NCBI RefSeq assembly: GCF_017876675.1
Contig: NZ_JAGIOI010000001.1
Location: 992,001-1,056,000, forward strand
Direction of reading: 5' to 3'
From: Arthrobacter stackebrandtii
GTDB lineage: Bacteria > Actinomycetota > Actinomycetes > Actinomycetales > Micrococcaceae
DNA length: 64,000 nt
The position numbers and the translations under genes are program-made. Positions within the stretch are counted from its first letter, which is position 1. Every line of letters begins with the position of its first letter. Below, piece by piece: positions 1-7,973 of this stretch. The notes under the pieces are model-generated. The model made no database searches and was not told the DNA's origin. It saw only the letters and a list, made by a program, of their open reading frames with translations.

Positions 1-258
1 CGGTTTGGCCAGGCACTGAAAAGCGGTTGGTGCCCGAGCCATGGGGACGAGTTTTGCAATGCCATACTTGCGGGCGAGACCAAACGTGAAGGATTGACCG
101 AAGCAGCACTCCATGGTCGAAATCTCTTGGGTTCAGGATCAATGGAGAAGCTCGAGGCCACCAAACGCAGAAGGATGGATCGGATAGCACTTGACACCGA
201 ATTCATGGCCGAGCGAGCCCGCCAATTGAGAGCACTAATCGACGAGCTGGGCCGCTAG
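1..258 (+). CDS. C-terminal part of an unknown protein (cut by window edge)
   Basis: An open frame enters from the left edge and runs 85 codons to a TAG stop at 256-258. The visible part is charged and probably helical near its end (MEKLEATKRRRMDRIALD, then FMAERARQLRALIDELGR). I recognise no domain. It could be the tail of a regulator or of a mobile-element protein, but nothing decides this. The start lies outside the window. The frame is continuous and its composition is protein-like, so I think it is real. Confidence 0.45.
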   Translation, partial: RFGQALKSGWCPSHGDEFCNAILAGETKREGLTEAALHGRNLLGSGSMEKLEATKRRRMDRIALDTEFMAERARQLRALIDELGR

Positions 259-430
259 ATTTCTACTGCGATGTAATGAATCAACACTGATGGCACATGA
301 ATCCAATCCGACTCCCACATCCAATCGCTTAAAGCACCGACTTCGGTGACGTGTAGATCCTTGGGTCCGAAAGATTCGACATTATGCGGTGACAACCCGG
401 GGATACCTGAAATCGGAACCCACGGCTGGG

Positions 431-1147
431 TCACCGGTTCCACAAGGTAGCGCGGTGCTTCGCGATGAGTTCGCGCTCAAGTTTGTGGGCTTCGCCTCCG
501 TTTTCTACGGTTTTCCATCGTATTTCCAGCCTCAAATGATCTATGGCCAGACGAGCCACGGTCTTGGCGCGCTGCGCTTGGCCGCGCAGCGCTTCGCCAA
601 GCCTCTCTTGAATCCATCCAGAATCAGCCAGAGCTCTATCGAACGCATGTTCGCCGAGTCCCGACACCGCTCCTTTTCCACTTGCGTACACGGCCAGACG
701 ACCGCGCAGCCCATTCCCCTGCCTGAGCCCCGCCATACCGACATACACGGGGGCAGCGTTCGGTTCCTTCGCTGGTCGCAGCATATAGACCCCTGGAAAG
801 GGTGGAATATGGTCCATTGCATGAGAAAAGTCGAACCAATCAGACCAAACTCCGTGCACGACGGTGGCCTGTGGAGCTGCGCCCCGAAGCGTCAAAACGG
901 CACTCTCTCGAGTGGGGGTCGGCCATTGATTCACGATGGGCTTTGGTAGTTGACCCCGTTTCTGCAATCCATTTTCTGCAGCTAGCTGCTCGACGTAGGT
1001 TCGCCGGAGAAACCAGTTTCCTCCTCGTTGAGGTGGAACTTGCCAGGTTCCCTCGGGTCGTTCTCTTCGAAGGCGGCGCCGAAGCGTCTGTAAGTTCATA
1101 TGAAGTAGCTCTGCAGCTTCCGCAGCAGTGAGCGCGTCGTCATCCAT
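431..1147 (-). CDS. HTH + GIY-YIG nuclease-like fusion protein
   Basis: This 238-residue protein joins two parts. Residues 5-50 (LTAAEAAELLHMNLQTLRRR) look like a MerR/excisionase-type helix-turn-helix. From residue 119 it carries GIY-YIG signatures: GVYML at 119-123, VYVG at 134-137, arginines in LRGRL at 147-151, and a C-terminal E-R-E-L-I segment followed by W-N as the last part of the fold. GIY-YIG domains cut DNA in homing enzymes, UvrC and some restriction enzymes. An HTH fused to one suggests a sequence-guided nuclease or a mobile-element protein. The ATG at 1147 has no obvious ribosome binding site, and the same frame stays open for about 22 codons upstream (RIRIFEIARQ), so the true start is uncertain. 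The domain call is fairly sure; the role is inference. Confidence 0.7.
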   Translation of the reverse strand: MDDDALTAAEAAELLHMNLQTLRRRLRRERPEGTWQVPPQRGGNWFLRRTYVEQLAAENGLQKRGQLPKPIVNQWPTPTRESAVLTLRGAAPQATVVHGVWSDWFDFSHAMDHIPPFPGVYMLRPAKEPNAAPVYVGMAGLRQGNGLRGRLAVYASGKGAVSGLGEHAFDRALADSGWIQERLGEALRGQAQRAKTVARLAIDHLRLEIRWKTVENGGEAHKLERELIAKHRATLWNR

Positions 1148-1379
1148 ACCAACATTCTGACGAATTTGGCGCGCAATCTCGAATATGCGAATTCGACCGC
1201 CACCTCTGTTTCAGGTTCCTTGACCTTCTGCGGCTGCCAATTGTCATGAACGATCGCCATTGCTGGGCCCACGTTTTTCGGCTGGTCGCTGATCAATTCG
1301 AGGTCTACGATGGATTGAACCAGCGGCATCAGCGCCAGCAGGACAATGGAGTGATTGATGCCCAGACGGGAGGTCTCCT

Positions 1380-2097
1380 ATGCGCATCCATGCCAGCCTC
1401 GCCGAGTCAGCCCGCCGCCAAGCCACAGCCAGCCCCGAGGACTGGGAAGCCACCTACCGTCAGATGGTCCTCTACGACCTCGCCACGGACATCGAGCTCG
1501 GCTTCTTCCTCGCCTACTACCGCAACTTCGCCGTCCCCAGCATCGCCGCAACATTGCAGCGCAACGGCGAAATCATCGAACGCCCATGAAGCGCTCCTAC
1601 GACACCGCCGTCGTCACCTACGAGCTCATCACCAGCGGCCTGAACAGCGACCGCGGCCGCCACATGATCCGCCTGCGCAACCATGCCCACCGCCACGTCC
1701 CCGGTAGCCAAGACGACTTCCTCTACGTCCTCCTCACCCTTCTCGTCGCCCCATCCACTGGGCCCGTTCACACGTCTTGCGGGCGCCAACCCAGGCAGAG
1801 GAAACCGCAGCAACCCGTTTCTACCAGGAGCTCGGCGCCCGCATGAACATCGCCGGCATCACCGCAACATTCCAAGACACAGAGCACTTCTTCGACCGCT
1901 ACGAACACGACACCATCGCCCACTCCCCCGCCGGAGCCCAACTGATGTCCAGCACCCTCCAAGTTCTCATGTCCAGGCTCGCTGGCCCTGTCAGGCCGTT
2001 GACCAGGCCAATGCTTTCCGCCATGTTCGACGACGACCGTCTCACCGATGCACTCGGCCTGCCCACCCATGGGCAGACGAAGCCGGAATTGCCGTAG
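1380..2097 (+). pseudogene. Frameshifted DUF2236 / MpaB-like oxygenase gene
   Basis: Three reading frames together give one DUF2236 (MpaB/latex-oxygenase-like) protein. 1380-1589 encodes the LATDIELGFFLAYYRNFAVP segment and a tail ending at IIERP. The frame then shifts and continues (KRSYDTAVVTYELI, HMIRLRNHAHRHVPG, DDFLYVLLTLL) to about 1770. It shifts again into a frame that reads FYQELGARMNIAGIT through LPTHGQTKPELP to the stop at 2095-2097. Family members are normally single frames of about 280-300 residues; this one totals about 240 with two frameshifts, and the usual C-terminal tail is missing. I call it an inactive remnant. It sits beside other decayed genes at the left of the island. 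Sequencing errors could mimic this, but two independent shifts plus a short tail make decay more likely. Confidence 0.6.
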
Positions 2098-2885
2098 CAA
2101 CTTTGAACCACAATGCTCAGCCTGTTTGCCCAGCGGCATGGACGACTCACATCCTGCGAATGAGCGCCGTCTACAACCCTCCGAACGCCGACAGAGCGAA
2201 TCATGGTGAGGCGCAACCATCTGGTCTGGTCCATCGCCGCCTCGGCTGCATGGGTTCAATCCCACGCCTAGTTCAGTGTCCTGCGAGCTCTCGAATTCGA
2301 ACCGAAACAGCCAGCGCTGCCCGGCCCGAAGAACAACCGCATGGAACCAGCAATGAAGACTATCGCAGCAGGTCAGAGCATGGTGAGCACTAAAGACCAT
2401 TCATCAGTTATCAACGTTTATGAACCCCGCTTTACAAGTATCCTGTTGCCGATTGTTGCCAATACCCGCTGTTGGCCCATGTTTCCGAGAACGACGCGGA
2501 ACAATGGCAGGTACTAAACACTCTCCAGTTTGTGTTGATTCTGGAGAGTTTGTGGCGAGTCGGTTCCAATTCTCACTTGCCGATCTGTGGCCAAGAGAAT
2601 GCATCCAACCATTCATTGCCATGTTCGGACTTTTCGGCCAGATCCTCGAGAAAACCTTCTCTCCCAACTTCGAAGGTCGCTTCGATTCCCACGGCCTCAA
2701 GCAACTGAAATACGATTAGCACCGCCTGAAAGTGCTCACAGAAAAGTAGTCTGCTGGCGCGGTGGCCATTCCTCTCTGCCATAGTCATTTTCGGAATAGC
2801 CTCACGATTCTGCTCGGATATCCTCATTTTCATCGGCCTTGAGTGGTCCAGTTTGGCTACACGCCGGGCATGCGCCGCTGATTGA
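2098..2885. other. Gene-poor stretch with no convincing gene
   Basis: I see no convincing gene here. A 16-base motif, TCTGGAGAGTTTGTGG, at about 2540-2555 recurs just downstream of the integrase at about 25975-25990. It may be an integrase arm site or an island-end remnant. A weak reading frame at 2573-2833 on the minus strand is listed separately. Confidence 0.4.
2573..2833 (-). CDS. Possible small hypothetical protein, 86 residues
   Basis: This frame has ordinary soluble-protein composition (for example LLFCEHFQAVLIVFQLLEAV and EGFLEDLAEKSEHGNEWLD) but matches no family I know. No clear ribosome binding site precedes the ATG. It lies among decayed sequences, so it may be the remains of a longer gene or chance coding. 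Low confidence. Confidence 0.2.
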   Translation of the reverse strand: MKMRISEQNREAIPKMTMAERNGHRASRLLFCEHFQAVLIVFQLLEAVGIEATFEVGREGFLEDLAEKSEHGNEWLDAFSWPQIGK

Positions 2886-3140
2886 GTGCGACAGTCCCGA
2901 GGTAATCGGCCACCAAGGTGGCTCTTCAGAATCCAGTGTGTGGCCCGGGCTGTCGCCGAGGAGCCGCCGGACGCTGTTCACGGGATGGATCCCTTCCACG
3001 TCATCCGCCGGGACAACAAGTACCGCCGGCGGATCCAGCAGTCAACGCGCAGACAACGCGAGCGTGCCAGCGACCCACTCTACAAGGCAAGACCGATGGA
3101 ATCCGACTGCTTCAGCCCAAAACTACACTCTGGACTCTGA
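2886..3140 (+). pseudogene. ISL3-family transposase remnant
   Basis: The frame encodes a stretch typical of the catalytic-core region of ISL3 (IS204/IS1001/IS1096/IS1165) transposases: VAEEPPDAVHGMDPFHVI, then RRRIQQSTRRQRERASDPLY. In intact relatives this region reads roughly 'VLDPFHVV...RRRVQQ...HRGR..DPLY'. Here about 20 residues between the DPFHV and RRR parts are missing, and neither the N-terminal zinc finger nor the C-terminal glutamate part is present. It is therefore a fragment. It is followed by an inverted repeat (3167-3225) that resembles the start of the ISL3 element at 47375-48821. The match is from memory of the family. Confidence 0.5.
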
Positions 3141-3166
3141 AGAGCCCCACAGTAGGCTCATTCATG

Positions 3167-3225
3167 ACTCGTAGCCGTGTCGTGATGAACGCTCCAAGAA
3201 CATAAATCACAACACGGCTACGAGC
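3167..3225. repeat. Inverted repeat, likely ISL3-related remnant
   Basis: The arms ACTCGTAGCCGTGTCGTGAT (3167-3186) and its near-complement (3206-3225) match at 18 of 20 positions around a 19-base loop. Read on the minus strand, this block and its flanks (GAGGTGGCTCGTAGCC, TTGTGAT, ATGTTCT, then CTACGAG) closely resemble the leader before the transposase of the ISL3 element at about 47423-47487. It is therefore probably part of a second, decayed element. Confidence 0.55.
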
Positions 3226-3231
3226 CACCTC

Positions 3232-3265
3232 TATTTAATGTCATCAAATATTTAATGTCATCAAA
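3232..3265. repeat. Perfect 17-bp tandem duplication
   Basis: The 17-mer TATTTAATGTCATCAAA occurs twice head to tail (3232-3248 and 3249-3265). It lies directly between the ISL3-like inverted repeat and the 3' end of the NACHT gene. It may be a replication slip or a scar of element loss. Confidence 0.8.
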
Positions 3266-3348
3266 ACAGATTTTCTCACGAACCGCGGAGAGTCCCCAAA
3301 ATACTATTCCATGCGAACCAACGGCAGAGAGGTATACTACGTTCAATG

Positions 3349-6300
3349 CTAAATATATTCAACTTCAGATTGCCCGTTTTGCGATCTATTTGATTCCGTC
3401 AGCTCAAATACGGAAACCTTATTTTGAAGCCAAAGCCCAGCAAATTCCTTCAGCCGTTCGGACAAAGAATACTTCTCCAACTCCAAAATATCGAATGATG
3501 TCGCAGTGGAACGAGCATCGCGAAGGCGTTCAAATAGTCCATTGGCACCTTCAAAGCTCCGTTCAGCATTTGAAACGCGAGGGACCACTTCTGATCTAGA
3601 TAGTCCAATCAAAAATGTTGTCTCTATAACACTCTGTGAATTTGATAGATCAATGGAATTTCCAGTATAGAATCCCGTGTATACCCCACGAGAATGCGTC
3701 CAATGATTACCCGATTCGATCGTTTTCCAAAACTCATTCAAGAAAATCTCAGACAACTCTTCAGAAAATGCCACGGAATCTTCAAAACCATCACGATGAT
3801 CTGTATGACCAATAAACATCATCAAGCTGGCCAGCGATGTACTTTTCACATGGAGATATGATAAGTCACCAAAATCGAAAAACACATCACTGAAAGCCAT
3901 GCCACTCTGCAAGCAATGTTCAACAATTTCCTTCGGTGACATGATTCCAGAAATCATCACATCAGACCGATAGGAGAAATCCAACTCAAAGAAGTGCCGC
4001 AGATCGTCCGCAACCTCAGTTGCGATTGCTCGAAATAGCGGCATCCATGTCGACCAGCCCTGATCATGCTGGTAAACGCTCCCCGGCCAGGCTAGGCTCT
4101 GCCCAAAAAAGATCATGCGGCACGCCGAAATCCACTGTGAGCTACCACGTTCAGCAATGGCCAATTTGATTTCAACACTATGTACTTCAGCGATAGTCTC
4201 CCGATGCGCCTCAACGCCCGAAGACATGAGTTCCAACCAAGGTCTGGTCGAGTAATGGAATTCCATCGATCTAGGTTTATCCATTCCATCAAAGGCGAAC
4301 TGAACACAAGTGCGGGAGAGCTTGCGTAAAAAAGCCGGTGAAATTGTCGAAAAATAGGCGCATCGTGCAATAAATGCGACAACACTTGTTCGACCGAATA
4401 ACGACCGCTTGCGCCGCTCGTCCAACATTGCCGTTAGTACGCGCTCAGACCCGCGATCGACGCTTTTGTCTTCAATCTGCACAGCCAATTGAGCAACCAC
4501 ATCCCACTCTTCCTTTGCAACTTTAGGAAGAAGGGTTTTCGCAAGCTTCTCTGGCGTATCATGAACTCGCGTAAGGTGGAATGCAGCAAAGTACTCCATA
4601 AATGTGCGATGGGTGAATGTAAACAAAGGATCACCGTCGGCGGTCGTCCCTGCGTCAGAAAATACCCACGCGCGGCCCTTACAAAAGTCCACAAACTCAG
4701 TTGCAGCCCGTATAGAATCGTCAGCTGTGTCGAAAGCCCTCCCCCGAAGATAGGAGGCCATTTCCTGAACCAGTTTATCGTAGTCAACGCCCGTTTCAAC
4801 GTCTTGCGTGTCAAGCATCCAGAAAGCTACGTGTTTGAGTGCGGCGTCGACGTGAGCCCGCGCCTCAAGCGGTACCACAATGTCACGATGACCATCCCAT
4901 TTTTCGAAGAGAAGGTTGGCGCATTTTTCATATACGGCCGGCCGATTTCTTGGAATAAAGTTCTCGCCTCTGAATATAATGCACATGAGCGACAACATCA
5001 AAGGGTTCGAACGCAAGTCCGGCACCGACTGGCTTTGCGTCATGAAAGATTCAGTGAGCTTTCCTACTTCGCCATCACCATAGTCATTCTGGCAAGCGAA
5101 CCATTTATGAACGTAATTTCTTACATCGCGTTCCTCGAAAGACGAAATCACACGCACTGAGAAAATCTCGGCATCCAATTTTGACTGATTATATCCAATC
5201 CTCCGTGAAGTTACCAAAATTCTGGCAAGTGGATAGAGCAAACCAAATATCTCGACAGTTTGGCTCACCAATCTGCGCTTAGTTGTATCAATCAATTCAT
5301 CTAGTCCGTCAAAAATTACGGCGGCCTCACCGGTCATAAGCAAAGCTTCGACTAGCCCTTGTGGAGCCGGGAATTGATATTTGCTACTTAATTGCTGTTC
5401 GATATATTGAACTATATTGAATTCGTTAGAAACCTGTGCATATTCTCGAAGGGTTACATGAAAGGGAATAATCCCTTCATCGCTCCCGGCCCAATGCATA
5501 GCTATATAGTTAGAAAAAGTTGACTTTCCGCCGCCAGGATCTCCCAGAAGAATGGTTCGATCTATCGTGGTTCGAAAGCTATCAAAATCGAGATTCGATC
5601 CATCATTATAGTTTTGCGGTCCACCAACAGAGACATTTGGCAGCACATAGAGTTCTGCCATTGGAAATTTTTGATTATTATCAAAATCTGGCGGCTGAAT
5701 GAAACCATGAACTCGCGAACACAAAGTTCTGTACGTTGAAATCCATCGTTGTCGGCTCTCGACTGTGCCGGGCGTCATGGTTTCTGATATTGCGGTAAGA
5801 TTTTTATCTACGTTTTCTAAAACCGCCGTTAGTCTTTTAAGAAGAGCGCCCTGTTGGAGACTCACCAGTGATCCTGGGTTTTTGGTTCGAATCTGTTCAA
5901 GGATGGAGACTGACGCCTCCTCTAAGGATGAGATAACATTGTTGCAAAAGAATTCGCAGTCGTCTTCGCTGGACTTAGAAGACAACTCACTTTCAAGGAT
6001 TATTCTCATGGACAATTTTGTTGAATCAAGGAGATCATGGCTATGATCGGTAACTATGGCAAGGAACATTTGCTTAATCATTCCCCGGAACGCCTGACTA
6101 TTTAGCGCGTGCTCGACGTCAGTGGCCGTAATCCCACCGCGCATGAACGTTGCAAGGCGGACGGATGAAACCGAAGCAGCCACTGCCTCGGCGTCGAGTT
6201 GTTGAACTGCCATTGTCAGGGTATCGCTTGCTCGCTGCTTTTTTCTGCGCGAATGTTCACCAGCCATGGCTGATGCCTGGATCACACATTCAAGAAGTAC

Positions 6301-6384
6301 CGAAACTAGCCCAAAATCTATTGCCATGACCGTCCATCGTAATAGGTATGTCGATATTAGATAGGGTACAGATCGTGGTCCCAT
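3349..6384 (-). CDS. NACHT-domain NTPase, probable anti-phage protein
   Basis: A 1,011-residue STAND NTPase. The Walker A is GDPGGGKS at residues 281-288 (K287) and the Walker B is IFDGLDEL at about 357-364 (D359). A sensor-like arginine motif (LVTSRR) follows, then a winged-helix-like part with FTHRTFMEYFAAFHL, typical of NACHT proteins. Residues 1-270 form an alpha-helical N-terminal region with a hydrophobic start (MAIDFGLVSVLLECV) and no nuclease motif I recognise. About 400 residues after the NACHT core show no obvious repeats and probably act as the sensor. Bacterial NACHT proteins (bNACHT, Avs relatives) defend against phage by oligomerising on a phage trigger and killing the cell. The gene is clearly poorer in GC than its neighbours, which suggests horizontal transfer. 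The start could instead be the ATG at 6327. The NACHT call is firm; defence is inferred from family and island. Confidence 0.85.
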   Translation of the reverse strand: MGPRSVPYLISTYLLRWTVMAIDFGLVSVLLECVIQASAMAGEHSRRKKQRASDTLTMAVQQLDAEAVAASVSSVRLATFMRGGITATDVEHALNSQAFRGMIKQMFLAIVTDHSHDLLDSTKLSMRIILESELSSKSSEDDCEFFCNNVISSLEEASVSILEQIRTKNPGSLVSLQQGALLKRLTAVLENVDKNLTAISETMTPGTVESRQRWISTYRTLCSRVHGFIQPPDFDNNQKFPMAELYVLPNVSVGGPQNYNDGSNLDFDSFRTTIDRTILLGDPGGGKSTFSNYIAMHWAGSDEGIIPFHVTLREYAQVSNEFNIVQYIEQQLSSKYQFPAPQGLVEALLMTGEAAVIFDGLDELIDTTKRRLVSQTVEIFGLLYPLARILVTSRRIGYNQSKLDAEIFSVRVISSFEERDVRNYVHKWFACQNDYGDGEVGKLTESFMTQSQSVPDLRSNPLMLSLMCIIFRGENFIPRNRPAVYEKCANLLFEKWDGHRDIVVPLEARAHVDAALKHVAFWMLDTQDVETGVDYDKLVQEMASYLRGRAFDTADDSIRAATEFVDFCKGRAWVFSDAGTTADGDPLFTFTHRTFMEYFAAFHLTRVHDTPEKLAKTLLPKVAKEEWDVVAQLAVQIEDKSVDRGSERVLTAMLDERRKRSLFGRTSVVAFIARCAYFSTISPAFLRKLSRTCVQFAFDGMDKPRSMEFHYSTRPWLELMSSGVEAHRETIAEVHSVEIKLAIAERGSSQWISACRMIFFGQSLAWPGSVYQHDQGWSTWMPLFRAIATEVADDLRHFFELDFSYRSDVMISGIMSPKEIVEHCLQSGMAFSDVFFDFGDLSYLHVKSTSLASLMMFIGHTDHRDGFEDSVAFSEELSEIFLNEFWKTIESGNHWTHSRGVYTGFYTGNSIDLSNSQSVIETTFLIGLSRSEVVPRVSNAERSFEGANGLFERLRDARSTATSFDILELEKYSLSERLKEFAGLWLQNKVSVFELTESNRSQNGQSEVEYI

Positions 6385-7142
6385 CCTCGAGGATTCTAAC
6401 AGTTCCTTTTGACAAACTCTCCCTCACATCAAGCGTGGATTCGGTAGCATGGGTAGCGTGGTTGATCGGATTGTCGATATGGGGCCCGGGATCACAGGGA
6501 CCCACTTTTGCAAATCCTCATCCAGGAAGCCGGGGGCGTGATGTCAAGCAAATTGGGACTGCGAACGGATGACGTCATGTGGCGACAATTTCGAGGAAGT
6601 CGCAACGCAGAAAATTGCCTCAGATTCACGTGGTCGCTGGTTCGATTCTAGTCCGGGGCACAAAAGGGCCTCTGACCTGCAATTTTACTGTTTCAGCCGA
6701 GCGCGTCGAGGGGCCAAATCACGTTATTGAACGAAAAGTTGGTCACGTTTTTGACATTTTCGGGGCCTAATCCGACTCCATTTGACGTCACGATTTTCAA
6801 TCTGCGGACGGTAAATCGGCGGAAATCCGCGGTTTTTTCATACCCGGGTGGCTTGAAACCGTCGCAACCAAATATTGGCCCTCAGATCGCCGTACGCAGG
6901 GCCCTGGCACAAACCCCCCTTCAATGCCCTTAGTCAACCGGGCTCCTGAAGAATTCGAGCAGAGCTATCGTGAGAAACAAGTCGGCTCGTTACCCGAGGG
7001 GACACCCGCAGGGCGGCGACAAAATCTCTGGGAAAGTCCACAGCTTAAACGCAATTTCTGGATGGCCTCGATTATCTCCACGTACGCGAACCAGAAGAGC
7101 ATGTCCTGGCCGATGAGTCTTCTGAAATTGCATTCAATCGCG
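6385..7142. other. Intergenic region with tRNA-3'-end and integrase-arm-like sequence
   Basis: No gene is evident. The stretch contains a tRNA-like 3' end and TCACGTTTTTG motifs (6631-6754, listed separately). The rest shows no RNA or protein gene that I can support. Confidence 0.4.
6631..6754 (+). repeat. Left att-like direct repeat (tRNA 3'-end fragment + arm sites)
   Basis: The block starts with a T-arm-like sequence (TGGTTCGATTCTAGTCC) followed by GGGGCA, like the 3' end of a tRNA. Then come CTCTGACCTGC and TTGAACGAAAAGTTGGTCAC followed by GTTTTTG. A second copy with the same order and spacing lies at 9848-9994. No 5' half of a tRNA is present at either place. Paired tRNA 3' ends followed by short repeated motifs are typical of att sites left by tyrosine-integrase elements. 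The two copies bracket exactly the two-gene operon at 7143-9473. Confidence 0.55.
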
Positions 7143-7961
7143 CTAGAGAGTTCGGCCGTTAGCAATTGTCGTCTCCCGCGCAGTGCGCCCCGATCCATGA
7201 GCAGCTCGGGCGCATAATCCAAGCGAGGTCGCGTCGAGGTGGGTTGTGATTGACAGTTCGATCACACGCCGGATCCGGATATGAGACTCGACCAATAACA
7301 CGCAGAAGGCGACGATTGAACCGACAGTAGCCCAGACATCCAAACCAGAAATGCCAGGCTCCACGATGGCCGGAAAGGCATATATGGCGATCGTAAGTGG
7401 GAGGATGAGACCGCATGACAGCCGAAGGTCGGTCCATAATTTTACCAGCTCACTGTCAGTCGGACCGTCGGCATAGCTAGATGGATAAGGCCCCACGGCC
7501 TCACGGATAAAGATTTTGTATGCAGCGGGTCTATCCACACTCTCTAGGTCCGAGTAGTCTGCCACCTCCGCCATCTCCGACTTCAGGCGGCGCACGGTGG
7601 CTTGCGGCACGTACAGCGACGTCCAAAGACGTCGCACGACATGCCAATCTTCTGTGTTCACGTGTAGCGGCGCCCATAAAACGACGCGGCGCGCCCATAA
7701 GACGGCAAATCCAGACGTAAATCCACACCACCATGACCCCAAGAGCGCCGAGAGCACCAGCGCAAGTAGCAGCCACCCGGGTATACTGATCGAGCTCAGA
7801 AGAGGCCAAAAGGCGGGCGCGATCCACTTCTGCGGTTGCGCAAATATAGGCCAGCGAGTCAGTATTATGAGTGCACCTAGGAAAGCCAACAATAGGCCTG
7901 TTGGTATTGATGACCGCCAATACCTGAATTCTTGAACCATCTCCATAAGCTTGTCAGTCAT
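7143..7961 (-). CDS. Four-helix membrane protein, second gene of ATPase operon
   Basis: A 272-residue protein with two hydrophobic segments near the N-terminus (about 18-38 and 58-90) and two near the C-terminus (about 182-205 and 213-235). A soluble loop of about 90 residues joins the pairs, with a short basic amphipathic C-terminal tail. I recognise no family. The gene starts 12 bases after the stop of the ATPase gene. Its ribosome binding site (AAGGTGAG) overlaps that stop codon, so the two are probably translationally coupled. A P-loop ATPase paired with a membrane protein is a common design of abortive defence systems, where the membrane part acts as effector. That is inference; the membrane prediction and coupling are direct. 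Confidence 0.65.
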   Translation of the reverse strand: MTDKLMEMVQEFRYWRSSIPTGLLLAFLGALIILTRWPIFAQPQKWIAPAFWPLLSSISIPGWLLLALVLSALLGSWWCGFTSGFAVLWARRVVLWAPLHVNTEDWHVVRRLWTSLYVPQATVRRLKSEMAEVADYSDLESVDRPAAYKIFIREAVGPYPSSYADGPTDSELVKLWTDLRLSCGLILPLTIAIYAFPAIVEPGISGLDVWATVGSIVAFCVLLVESHIRIRRVIELSITTHLDATSLGLCARAAHGSGRTARETTIANGRTL

Positions 7962-7973
7962 GCAGCACTCACC

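Noticed and set aside
1096-1329. 77-codon minus-strand frame upstream of the GIY-YIG gene
   Set aside because: Overlaps the HTH start in another frame, with no family features.
2240-2270. T-arm-like sequence TGGGTTCAATCCCA
   Set aside because: No acceptor, D-arm or anticodon arm can be built around it.
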